Of a stretch of 10,829 nucleotides of DNA, positions 1-7,006 are shown piece after piece (within the stretch, counting starts at the first letter, position 1; the number at the start of each line of letters is the position of its first letter). The notes beneath the pieces were generated by a model. The model saw only the letters and a list, made by a program, of their open reading frames with translations. It was not told where the DNA came from and ran no database searches. Source of the stretch: CAZWHE01 sp964633825 (lineage in GTDB: Bacteria > Planctomycetota > B15-G4 > CAYZWU01); NCBI GenBank assembly GCA_964633825.1, contig CAZWHE010000142.1, positions 1 to 10,829 on the forward strand, written 5' to 3'. The position numbers and the translations under genes were made by a program.

Positions 1-36
1 CCTTTCCGCCATTTTCACTACCACGATTGATTGAAA

Positions 37-947
37 TCAGGCTTGTTTAGGGACTGGTTTGCTTAGTGGCCCCGGCTCGATGGGTATACCCTCGCAGGCG
101 AGACGTTTTGCTTCCTTACAGACGGCTTCGAACGTTACAGCCAGCGTTCTAACGAAATACTCGATCCAGGGCGTCAAGTCGGCGTCGACGCGACCTTCAT
201 AGTCGTTGTGGTGTGGATGGACGCTCAGAGCCCGGTAGTATCCCGCCAAGTCGTGGGCATGGTGCTCTTCCAGTGAGAAAAAGCCGCTCAGGCCATAGCC
301 GCCCCGGTGCAGCAGGAAGGTGGCCAGGAGACGCCCGGTGCGTCCATTGCCGTCAAAATATGGATGGATCGTTACAAACTGGTAATGAGCAAGGCCGGCG
401 ATCAGCGGAACCGGCACGTTCTTTTTATCAGCCTCCTTGATCCAGCGTACCATGGCCGCCATCAATCTAGGAACATCATGGGCCTCGGGCGGCATGTAAA
501 CGATGGTTCCCGAAGCTGAGTCACGAATCACGTTCAGGCCGTCGCGGTACGGTGTGGACCGAGCCCGGGGGCCCCGCTCGACCAGAGCGTGCAGACGTCG
601 GATCAGGTCTTCGTTCGCCGGGTGTTTAGCCTCGGCCCATTCCTGACGCGGAGCAAGGCGTTCCAGTAGTTGCGGACTTCGCTCACGTCCCTTTCCCGGC
701 CGTGAAAAGTGGTCCTGGCTTCTCGAATGACCTTCTCCGCTTCGGCCAGCGTCAAGCGGTTGCCCTCGATTCGTGTCGAGTAGTGCGTTGAACGCATACG
801 TGCCTGCAACAGCAGTTCGGCCTCCACCGTCGGCGGAATAGGCATATTCTCAATGGCAGCGCGGGCGACTTCGATATCCATCATTAAACGCACCACATCC
901 TGTGTGATCGTGTAAGAAGGCTTCCAGATGGAACGGGTTCCACTCAT
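37..947 (-). pseudogene. Fic family protein (AMP-transferase), disrupted by a frameshift
   Basis: Fic proteins transfer AMP (or a related nucleotide moiety) from a nucleotide to hydroxyl side chains of target proteins. Two pieces in different frames join into one protein of about 303 residues. The N-terminal piece (947 to about 655) has the Fic_N region and the inhibitory-helix motif S57-T-R-I-E61-G62, matching the [S/T]xxxE[G/N] autoinhibition pattern of class II Fic proteins. The C-terminal piece holds the catalytic loop HPYFDGNGRTGR (about 331-366). At about 640-656 the frame shifts as if one base were missing: the first frame runs into an early stop, while the other continues as ...QEWAEAKHPANEDL... 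into the Fic core without a gap. The protein ends soon after the Fic core, without the C-terminal winged helix many relatives carry. The ATG at 947 has AAGGTG about 12 bases upstream. It lies 37 bases downstream of the HTH gene and is probably co-transcribed. Family call is firm; whether the break is real or a sequence error is open. Confidence 0.88.
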
Positions 948-984
948 TGTGCTAACTACACCTTAAAAACCTCGTGTTTTGCCT

Positions 985-1215
985 TCACTCCGGTTCCTCA
1001 CCCCGCTCGTCGGAGATCTTGTTGGAGACCCGCCTGTGTTCAGGATGGTTTTTCAGCCAATCGACTACAGCGTCTTTGTGAAAACGCCAGTGTTTGCCCA
1101 CCTTGATACCCGGAAGACCTCCTTCTTGAGCCAGTTTATAGAGTGTAGATTTGGAGATCTTCAGATAGCCCGACAACTCTTCAATGGTCATGACCTCGTC
1201 GGAGCTGTTTGTCAT
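985..1215 (-). CDS. Small excisionase-family helix-turn-helix DNA-binding protein
   Basis: A 76-residue protein with a MerR-like/HTH_17 domain at about residues 8-55. It shows the family pattern: 'MTIEELSGYLKISKSTLYKLAQEGGLPGIKVGKHWRFHKDAVVDWL', split here as the helix-turn-helix (MTIEELSGYLKIS, KSTLYKLAQ) and the wing (GIKVGKHWRF). The family includes phage excisionases and small regulators, and binds DNA as a winged helix. The tail after residue 58 is charged and probably disordered. The ATG at 1215 is preceded by GGGGAG with about 9 bases to the start. The gene is first in a two-gene unit with Fic and is divergent from the XRE/AbiEii pair. It may regulate the Fic gene or act as its partner; that role is inferred from position only. 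It could equally be a remnant recombination directionality factor. Confidence 0.85.
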   Translation of the reverse strand: MTNSSDEVMTIEELSGYLKISKSTLYKLAQEGGLPGIKVGKHWRFHKDAVVDWLKNHPEHRRVSNKISDERGEEPE

Positions 1216-1239
1216 GGGGTGTTACTCCCCACTCAGATT

Positions 1240-1274
1240 TAATAACAGATTATACCAAATATATTTTGTTATTA
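1240..1274. repeat. 8-bp inverted repeat around the HTH-Fic promoter
   Basis: TAATAACA (1240-1247) and TGTTATTA (1267-1274) form a perfect inverted repeat with 19 bases between them, bracketing the extended -10 at 1249-1257. The position suits an operator for the HTH or XRE regulator. The region is AT-rich, so chance is a real alternative. Confidence 0.35.
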
Positions 1275-1298
1275 TCCATTTATGTCAGTTTTTGTCAA
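1249..1298 (-). promoter_or_regulatory. Candidate promoter(s) of the HTH-Fic pair
   Basis: Read on the minus strand, a perfect extended -10 (TGGTATAAT, 1249-1257) lies about 34 bases upstream of the HTH start codon. Slightly further upstream a second set is visible: TTGACA (1293-1298), a 16-base spacer and GATAAT (1271-1276). Either or both could drive the HTH-Fic transcript. The stretch is strongly AT-rich compared with the genes. These are matches to sigma-70 consensus only. Confidence 0.5.
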
Positions 1299-1308
1299 TA
1301 AAAAAGAG

Positions 1309-1337
1309 TTGTTCTGCGGCTCTTTTTATCCGATAAT
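1309..1337 (+). promoter_or_regulatory. Candidate promoter of the XRE-AbiEii pair
   Basis: TTGTTC (1309-1314), a 17-base spacer and GATAAT (1332-1337) give a plausible sigma-70 promoter. Transcription would start close to 1344, which is the XRE start codon, so the message would be leaderless or nearly so. No Shine-Dalgarno sequence precedes that ATG, which agrees with this reading. The -10 lies inside the repeat described at 1332-1359. Confidence 0.45.
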
Positions 1338-1359
1338 ATTATCATGTATGATAATATTA
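1332..1359. promoter_or_regulatory. Palindromic operator overlapping the XRE start codon
   Basis: TAATATTATCAT (1334-1345) and ATGATAATATTA (1348-1359) form a perfect 12-bp inverted repeat with a two-base spacer. GATAATATTATC (1332-1343) is itself a perfect 12-bp palindrome, and its first ten bases recur at 1350-1359, 18 bases on. The arms cover the candidate -10 and the start codon at 1344. This is where autorepressor sites of XRE-type antitoxins are usually found, so it is the likely binding site of the gene it precedes. The inference rests on symmetry and position. Confidence 0.6.
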
Positions 1360-1862
1360 GACAAAGAGAAAACAGCCCGATCGGCCTCCAAATACGCCGC
1401 ATGCGTTTATCCCGCGGCTGGTCCCTCGCAGAGCTGGCAGGTAGGGCCGGAACGAGCGCTCCCGCGCTTCACCGTTACGAAAGCGGGTGGAATCGTTTCG
1501 AAGTCGCGACTCTGCGCAAAATCGCCCGTGCCCTCGGGGCGCGCCTCGAAATCTCCATTATTCAAGAGAAAAGAACGAAACCAAAGAAGAGGCTGAAACC
1601 GGAACAGCTCATCATGATCCTGTCTCCTCTATTCTGGGATAAGAAGCTGACACACTCCGACCTTCACGATTATCCCACATGGGTATTGGGCCGGGTGCTC
1701 ATGTTCGGAGAGATGCGACAGGTCAAAGCGGCCCGTGAGTTTTTCGGCAATGATCTCATCGAGAAAGCCATTGCCCTGCGGGTCGTTGACGCCAGAACCC
1801 GCAACTATTGGAATATGATTCTACATGGAGAAAAAAATGCATCCCAAGGTGCTGAGTCCTGA
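1344..1862 (+). CDS. XRE-family HTH protein with DUF6922-like C-terminal domain (putative antitoxin)
   Basis: 172 residues in two parts. Residues about 14-70 form a Cro/C1-type HTH (IGLQIRRMRLSRGWSLAELA, then GTSAPALHRYESG and ATLRKIARALGARLEI). A basic linker (about 74-86) leads to a second domain at about 93-160 with the pattern SPLFWD...YPTWVLGRVLMFGEM...FFGNDLIEKAIALRVVDARTRNYW. I recognise this as similar to DUF6922, a small domain often encoded beside AbiEii-type nucleotidyltransferases. The gene overlaps the nucleotidyltransferase by 26 bases (translational coupling is likely). The most probable role is DNA-binding antitoxin and autorepressor of the pair, replacing the winged-helix AbiEi of classical AbiE systems. 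The start at 1344 is the first in-frame ATG ahead of the HTH. It has no ribosome binding site, and the transcript may be leaderless. Confidence 0.82.
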   Translation: MYDNIRQRENSPIGLQIRRMRLSRGWSLAELAGRAGTSAPALHRYESGWNRFEVATLRKIARALGARLEISIIQEKRTKPKKRLKPEQLIMILSPLFWDKKLTHSDLHDYPTWVLGRVLMFGEMRQVKAAREFFGNDLIEKAIALRVVDARTRNYWNMILHGEKNASQGAES

Positions 1863-2451
1863 TGCGTGGAGAACCGTGCGGCGTCTTTGTGCGGCGAAAC
1901 TCCTGGACGGATGGACCCTGGCCGGAGAAACGGGCCTGGCCCTGCAGATGGGCCACCGATATTCGGAGGACCTCGACCTCTTCCGGCCGGAGGAGTTCGA
2001 TCCCGTACAACTGGTGAACAAGCTCCCCCAAACCGGCACAGTGAACGTGCAGGATCGTTCAGCCTCGACGCTTCATGTCTTGGTAGAGGGGACGCGTTTC
2101 AGTTTTTTACGGATTCAACCGCCCTTGATCTTCAACGGCACACCATACCGCGGTCTGACCGTGGCCGACCCTCGTGACATCGCTGTAATGAAAATCGTCG
2201 CCATCGGCGGACGGGGCAGCAGGAAGGACTTTGTCGATCTTCACTTCTATCTCAAGGCCGCGGGCGGACTGGAACCGCTATTCACATTGCTGCACAAGAG
2301 ATTCGCCGGCATCGATTTCAACGAGTACCATCTCCTGAAAAGCCTTGTTTACTTCAACGATGCCGAAGCCGAGCCGATGCCCGAAATGATTAAAAAAGTC
2401 TCCTGGGAAGAAATCAAAGCCGGCATAGCCGACGAGGTTCGCAGGATCTGA
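1837..2451 (+). CDS. AbiEii/AbiGii-family nucleotidyltransferase (putative type IV toxin)
   Basis: 204 residues from the ATG at 1837. An ATG at 1825 is also in frame, but GGAG (1827-1830) sits six bases before 1837, so the later start is preferred. The family is a DNA polymerase beta-like nucleotidyltransferase; relatives include AbiEii and MenT toxins, some of which modify tRNA 3' ends. The core motif is LAGETGLALQMGHR plus SEDLDLF (about 28-49), with the metal-binding pair D45/D47. The second block is DIAVMKIVAI...RGSRKDFVDL (about 114-135), with K119, R126, K130, D131 and D134 conserved in pattern. All expected catalytic positions appear intact. The gene overlaps the XRE-DUF6922 gene upstream and is convergent with the kinase gene, which begins 18 bases away. 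The family is clear; the toxin role and its substrate are inferred. Confidence 0.88.
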   Translation: MHPKVLSPDAWRTVRRLCAAKLLDGWTLAGETGLALQMGHRYSEDLDLFRPEEFDPVQLVNKLPQTGTVNVQDRSASTLHVLVEGTRFSFLRIQPPLIFNGTPYRGLTVADPRDIAVMKIVAIGGRGSRKDFVDLHFYLKAAGGLEPLFTLLHKRFAGIDFNEYHLLKSLVYFNDAEAEPMPEMIKKVSWEEIKAGIADEVRRI

Positions 2452-2469
2452 ATTGGCTCAGGACAAAGC

Positions 2470-5415
2470 TCATTCCAGGCCCAAGACGCGGCTCGCCCTT
2501 TTCCTGATTCTTTGGAGTAGAATTTCGTCTCGGAAGAGAAGCGTGCTCTCCTGGAATATCTCTTCCGCCCCGTTGAAGAAATCGAGAGCAAGCTGTTTGG
2601 CGGCTTTTTTGTCGCCCACCCCGGGATTCATCTTGGAGTATGTCATGGCCATGAAGTAGAGATCCTGCGCGTCTTCGTGCCGGCGATATTGCTTGACCTC
2701 CCCGGGCCACTTCGCCCTCTCCTTCAGCGCCTCCGAGAATAAATCGACGGCTTCCTCGAAATTGCCTTTGAGGTATTCCACAACACCGGCGGCGCTGAGA
2801 CAGATCGGCGATGACAAACCCTTCGCCTGCTCGGACGCCTTCGAGATCAACGATCTGGCCAAATGGATCAGGTCGCTGCTGCCTTTCAGCTCGAGACGGT
2901 TTTCCGGAAACGTGGCGATCAAAAAACAGGCCGAGCCGAATTCGATGGGAGAGACGCGCGCCCTTTCGTACATATCCCGCAAAGTTTTTTCAGCACCCAG
3001 ATAGGGGTTTTCCATACGACCTTCAACAGCGACCAGCGCCTCGATCAGGTATCCCGAGGCGATCAAGGAGGGTTGATAATGCAACGACCCATCGCTCATA
3101 TTGAGGTCTATCCGACACGCGAGCTCGGCCAGGTCTTCGGCGCCGTCGAAATCTCCTCTTTTTAAACAGAGAGTCGCCCAGCTTTCGTAGAGTTGGATAT
3201 CATCTCCGAACCTTTTCTTCGTCATCGCGTAAATATCGCCGGCTTTGTCCAGTTCTCCCTTCAGGCAGTAGATATCGCCGATCCCTTTATAAGCATTATG
3301 AATGTGGTCCGGGTTGTTCCCCTCGTACTCCAGCGCCTGCTCGAAATAACTAAATGCCTCATCCGAATTTCCGCACAAAAGCCGGATCTGTCCGAGGGTC
3401 GTGTACGGCAGGTGGTAGTGACGGCCCGCCGGCGTTTCGATCGCTTCCTTCAGCGCTTCAACGGCATTGCCCAGGTATTCGAAAGAATTATAGGATCGGA
3501 CAAAGAAGAAGTAGACCCGCCCCAAACAGACCAACACGATCGTGTTGCCCGGGATTTCATTTCTCACGATTTCAAAGTTGTTGATCGCGTTCTGGAACGT
3601 TTTCCTGTCTGCGCTCATATGGAGATCATGGAAGATTGCGAGCGCCTTGATCAATCGGCAGAGATGGTGATTTCGGTTGAAGCGAACGGGATTGAAATTT
3701 TTATTCGATGCCGGGCCGCCTCTCTTCGACGATGGGCTTTCCAACCTGACGAATCCTTCCTCTCTCGGACGGCTCCGCGAGGGAGCTCGGTTTAAATGCC
3801 GGTAAGCCCTCGATTCCCATACCAATCTTCCTTCGTGATCCTCTTTCTCGGCCGCCAGAAGAGCAACGCGCCCCTGGAGGTAATGGATGTCCTCCGTCAA
3901 GCCCTCGTCCTTGTTCGCCTCGCATCGACTGCGGCACCCGGCCAGCGAGTCATAAGCCTCCGGGAAGTATCCCCGTTTTATGCGATAGAGGGCTTCGATC
4001 ATGTGTCCGTTCGGATCGTCACGATCAATTAGAAAACACCAGTCCTTCGACGGACCGAGGTTATCGATCACATGCCAGCTGAAGACCTCCTCGAGAGGTT
4101 GATACTGCCTTTCCAGGAAGAGATGCTCTTCCGTTCTTTGTTTCGCCATATGGAAAATCAGGAAGGACGCCGTGGCAAGGAAAAGCAAAACCGACGCAGC
4201 AGCCATGTGGCTTTTCCGGCGGCGGACCAAGCTCCAGCTCCGGCGTATCCATCCGGCCGGCCTGGCCATGATCGGTTCGCCGGCAAGAAAGCTGCGGAGA
4301 TCGTCGGCAAATTCGGACATGGATGAATAGCGATGCTTGGGGTTCTTTTCCATCGCTTTCATGCAGATAACGGCGAGATCCCGGGGAACGCGGGGGGCGA
4401 TTTTTCGCGGATCATCGGGCTCATCCATTATGACCTTCTGCAGCACGTTATGAGGCATGCCGTCAAAAGGTCTTGTCAGGGTCAAGGCCTCATAGAGAGT
4501 GATGCCCAAAGAATAGATATCGGTCCTGGCGTCGGTTTCCGTCCGGCTGTTCATGGCCAGTTCGGGAGAGATATAATAGGGCGTGCCCGCGAAATGGCCC
4601 GTGCCCGACAGGCTCACGGCGCCCTCTACATAAGCAAGCCCGAAATCGGATATTTTCGGCGCCCCCATCCCGGCAATCAGGATATTGGAAGGCTTTATAT
4701 CACGGTGAATGACCCCCGAAGAGTGGGCGTAAGCAAGGGCTTCGGCCGCTTTTGCTATGAACTCCGCCACCCCGCGAAAGTAGCCGATCGGCAGGGTTCC
4801 TGCCTTTTGAAGATCCTCGATCCTGTGCGCGAGCGTTCGGCCCTCTTCCACAAGCTCCTGGGCGATATAATGAACCCCGTCACTCTTGTCCACTGCGTGG
4901 ATCATAACGATCCCGGGGTGGCTCAAACGCCCCGCCGCTTCGGCTTCCCGCTGGAATCTCAGGATCGAGTGCTCGGAAAAACAGAGCTGAGGGGAAAGGA
5001 GCTTGAGAGCGACCTTGCGTCTGAGGGAGATCTGTTCCGCCTCGAAGACGATGCCCATCCCGCCGGAGCCGATTTTCCGGCCCAGTTTGAAATCACCCAG
5101 GATCCTTGGTTCATCTGAGGAATCGCCCTTGTTCCAAATTGGATCAGGACTTCCAGGCTCACCGTGAAAATCTAATTTGACGTTGTCAAAGAGTTTTATC
5201 AGGCCCTCTTCGAGCTCGGTGAGCTTCTCGAACCGCTCCACCCACTCGGGATTTCCTATCAATTCAGAGTGTTTTTCGATGAAATCCCCGGTGCCTTTGA
5301 CCTCGCCGGCTTCCAGTTGGTCGAGAAACTCTTGATAGTGCTTCTCTATTCCGCCGAGAGGTTTTTTTCCATTTCCTTCTGAGGGGATTGGGTCCTTCGG
5401 CCCCTCATTGGTCAT
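2470..5415 (-). CDS. Membrane-anchored Ser/Thr protein kinase with C-terminal TPR region
   Basis: A 981-residue Hanks-type kinase of the PknB/PKN kind. Residues 1-105 are a charged N-terminal region with a short helical motif also seen before planctomycete kinases. The kinase domain spans about 109-376 and is complete: glycine loop IGSGGMGIV (115-123), VALK lysine K138, catalytic loop HRDIKPSN (237-244, D239), DFG (257-259) and SPE (283-285). A basic stretch (RRSWSLVRRRK) precedes one membrane helix at about 404-423, so the kinase is cytoplasmic and the C-terminal half extracytoplasmic. The rest holds several TPR-like helix pairs (clearest at about 640-800 and 880-930), probably for protein binding. 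ATG 5415 has GAGGAAG about 6 bases upstream. It probably phosphorylates Ser/Thr in response to an envelope signal; its targets are not evident. No partner phosphatase lies nearby. Confidence 0.93.
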   Translation of the reverse strand: MTNEGPKDPIPSEGNGKKPLGGIEKHYQEFLDQLEAGEVKGTGDFIEKHSELIGNPEWVERFEKLTELEEGLIKLFDNVKLDFHGEPGSPDPIWNKGDSSDEPRILGDFKLGRKIGSGGMGIVFEAEQISLRRKVALKLLSPQLCFSEHSILRFQREAEAAGRLSHPGIVMIHAVDKSDGVHYIAQELVEEGRTLAHRIEDLQKAGTLPIGYFRGVAEFIAKAAEALAYAHSSGVIHRDIKPSNILIAGMGAPKISDFGLAYVEGAVSLSGTGHFAGTPYYISPELAMNSRTETDARTDIYSLGITLYEALTLTRPFDGMPHNVLQKVIMDEPDDPRKIAPRVPRDLAVICMKAMEKNPKHRYSSMSEFADDLRSFLAGEPIMARPAGWIRRSWSLVRRRKSHMAAASVLLFLATASFLIFHMAKQRTEEHLFLERQYQPLEEVFSWHVIDNLGPSKDWCFLIDRDDPNGHMIEALYRIKRGYFPEAYDSLAGCRSRCEANKDEGLTEDIHYLQGRVALLAAEKEDHEGRLVWESRAYRHLNRAPSRSRPREEGFVRLESPSSKRGGPASNKNFNPVRFNRNHHLCRLIKALAIFHDLHMSADRKTFQNAINNFEIVRNEIPGNTIVLVCLGRVYFFFVRSYNSFEYLGNAVEALKEAIETPAGRHYHLPYTTLGQIRLLCGNSDEAFSYFEQALEYEGNNPDHIHNAYKGIGDIYCLKGELDKAGDIYAMTKKRFGDDIQLYESWATLCLKRGDFDGAEDLAELACRIDLNMSDGSLHYQPSLIASGYLIEALVAVEGRMENPYLGAEKTLRDMYERARVSPIEFGSACFLIATFPENRLELKGSSDLIHLARSLISKASEQAKGLSSPICLSAAGVVEYLKGNFEEAVDLFSEALKERAKWPGEVKQYRRHEDAQDLYFMAMTYSKMNPGVGDKKAAKQLALDFFNGAEEIFQESTLLFRDEILLQRIRKRASRVLGLE

Positions 5416-5450
5416 AATTCTTCCTCGCTCCTGGTTTGATTCGAAGTTTG

Positions 5451-5482
5451 TATATAAGATGAAATTTATATGTGAGTGTCAA
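5451..5482 (-). promoter_or_regulatory. Candidate kinase promoter abutting the fold-back element
   Basis: On the minus strand a perfect TTGACA (5477-5482) is followed 17-20 bases later by -10-like sequence (TCTTAT, CTTATA or TATATA within 5451-5459). The first base of the -35 is the outermost base of the inverted-repeat element, so element and promoter touch. The -10 assignment is uncertain. Confidence 0.4.
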
Positions 5483-5672
5483 TCATTTAACCCGGTTATT
5501 TCACGCGTTTCGTCGCGAGGAGCTGCAAGGTGCGATGAGACAAGGCGCGTGAGCGAAAAGACCGTAGAGGTGTTTTTGACACCTTGAGGATCTTTTCGTG
5601 AAACGCAACGCAGTATTCATCGCACCTGGCAGCTCTGCAGTAGAAGCGCGTGAAATAACCGGGTTAAATGAT
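5482..5672. repeat. 191-bp fold-back element with perfect 26-bp terminal inverted repeats
   Basis: The outer arms, 5482-5507 and 5647-5672, are perfectly complementary over 26 bases; they begin ATCATTTAACCCGG and end CCGGGTTAAATGAT. Inside, 5520-5538 pairs with 5617-5635 (18 of 19), and 5554-5573 pairs with 5579-5598 (16 of 20), leaving a tiny loop at 5574-5578. The whole unit can therefore fold into one long interrupted hairpin. It encodes no recognisable protein, lies between two co-directional genes, and looks like a non-autonomous mobile or intergenic repeat (MITE-like). I have a general memory of similar long palindromic repeats with an AACCGGG...TTATTTCACGCG edge in other bacterial genomes, but cannot verify it here. 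In RNA it could terminate or stabilise the ATPase transcript; there is no U-run typical of an intrinsic terminator. Confidence 0.85.
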
Positions 5673-6848
5673 CTTCCCCTCCCATAGATCGTTCAGGAAA
5701 ACCCTGTAGGGCATGAGTCGTACCGGCCCAAGGATTCTCTCCTCCCGCTCATTGGTGACGACCAGGGCTCTTTTAGGGGAATATTCCTCTGAAAAGGCAA
5801 CCAGAGGGCGAAGATCTCTCTTGTCGACACGAACTGAGCCTTTGACCTCCACGGCCACCTCGCCCCCGCCCAAGACAAAATCGACTTCGAGACCTGATTT
5901 CGTCCTCCAGAAGTTGATGTCGAAATCGACTTCTTTGTAGGAATTGTAAGCCTCTATCTCCATGAATATAAAGTGTTCGAATGCCTTCCCGAACAGCTCG
6001 CCCTTCTCCTCCTCCAGGCGCCGTCTTGTCAGGATTCCGGCAACACCTACATCGAAGAGATAGAATTTGGGTGCTTTCGTGATGACCCGCCTCTCCTGTC
6101 TTCTCTTGAAAGGCTCGACCATTCTCCCCAACAGTGTATCTGCCAGAATCTGAAAGTACTCTTTCACGGTCTTGGAATCGACCCCGCACTCGCGCGCGAT
6201 ATTGGAGTAGTTCGTCAGCTCGCCGTGAGAGTATCCCATGGCATCGAAGAACCTGGAGAAGGCCGGAATGTTCCGGGTCAGTCCTTCTTCGAAGACTTCT
6301 TCTTTCAGGTAATCCTGCACGTATCCCCTCAAGGCTTTCCGGTAGTCGGCGCGCAGATAATGGATCGGTATCATGCCGCGGTTCAGGACACGCAGAAGAT
6401 CCGGATCATTAAGCTCGGCCGTAACGAGGGGGTGCATTTCATAACGCCATGCACGGCCTCCCAGCAGGTTGGCCTTCCCTCTCTTCAGTTTTCGTGCGCT
6501 TGACCCGCACATGATGAAGCTTATGCCTTTGTTTTCGATCAGCCAGTGGACTTCATCCAGGATCTGGGGGATCTTCTGCACTTCATCCAAGATCACGGGG
6601 TGTTTCAAAACCTCGTCATCCTTTGCCAGCAGTCGTTCCCGCAGCAGAGAGGGATTCTTGGCATATTCGAGAAACAGGTCGGTTCGAAGAAAGTCGTAGA
6701 TCAGACTGTGAGGGAACCTGGTCTTGAGATAGGTTGATTTTCCGGTCTTTCTCGGTCCCCACAGGAACGCCGATTGTCCCGAAGGGAGATCAATGCCTAG
6801 AAACCTCTCAATGCTCGACATTTTCGGAATTAACTCCATTTTAGTCAC
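5664..6848 (-). CDS. AAA-family ATP-binding protein with DUF4143 domain
   Basis: 394 residues. The N-terminal AAA_14 ATPase has Walker A GPRKTGKST (31-39), Walker B VILDE (85-89) and a sensor-like strand FIMCGSSARKLKRGKANLLGGRA (in parts from 111). A helical middle (about 170-250) includes an HTH-like stretch (NIARECGVDSKTVKEYFQIL). The C-terminal DUF4143 region carries a PD-(D/E)xK-like nuclease fold signature: E291, D323 in EVDFVL and E334-V-K336. The family is common in bacteria and archaea, is often in accessory DNA, and its cellular role is not established. The ending DLWEGKII is the family's usual C-terminus, so the gene is full length although its stop (5664-5666) lies in the fold-back repeat. 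Start 6848 has no ribosome binding site; in-frame ATGs at 6839 and 6821 are alternatives, the latter with GGAG 12 bases upstream. Confidence 0.9.
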   Translation of the reverse strand: MTKMELIPKMSSIERFLGIDLPSGQSAFLWGPRKTGKSTYLKTRFPHSLIYDFLRTDLFLEYAKNPSLLRERLLAKDDEVLKHPVILDEVQKIPQILDEVHWLIENKGISFIMCGSSARKLKRGKANLLGGRAWRYEMHPLVTAELNDPDLLRVLNRGMIPIHYLRADYRKALRGYVQDYLKEEVFEEGLTRNIPAFSRFFDAMGYSHGELTNYSNIARECGVDSKTVKEYFQILADTLLGRMVEPFKRRQERRVITKAPKFYLFDVGVAGILTRRRLEEEKGELFGKAFEHFIFMEIEAYNSYKEVDFDINFWRTKSGLEVDFVLGGGEVAVEVKGSVRVDKRDLRPLVAFSEEYSPKRALVVTNEREERILGPVRLMPYRVFLNDLWEGKII

Positions 6849-6886
6849 GCTAATTAGGAGTATATTCCGAATTAGCCAATCGTCAA
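6849..6886 (-). promoter_or_regulatory. Promoter and palindrome upstream of the AAA/DUF4143 gene
   Basis: On the minus strand TTGACG (6881-6886), a 16-base spacer and TATACT (6859-6864) make a good sigma-70 match. Transcription would begin about four bases before the ATG at 6848, giving a nearly leaderless message. The -10 sits at the middle of an imperfect 28-bp palindrome, 6849-6876, whose outer arms are GCTAATT and AATTAGC; 12 of its 14 base pairs match. The palindrome is a likely operator, for an unidentified regulator. Confidence 0.55.
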
Positions 6887-7006
6887 GATAAAAATGATTT
6901 TGAGAACAAGCTCACCGCAAGGCGTTGGTCTCAAAGTCGTTCCGGCCGTCCAAACTTCAACCGAAGAATCCCCGACAGAGTCGGCCGGGACCATGGCAAC
7001 CCGAAA

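Noticed and set aside
1..12. A possible start codon of a further gene downstream of Fic (ATG at 12 on the minus strand).
   Set aside because: Only four codons are visible and no ribosome binding site is present.
3193..5118. Long open frames on the plus strand across the kinase.
   Set aside because: They are antisense readings of an intact kinase with clear motifs and show no domain of their own.
6972..6984. A CCGAC/GTCGG hairpin downstream of the beta-helix stop, as a possible terminator.
   Set aside because: The stem is only five pairs and no T-run follows on either strand.
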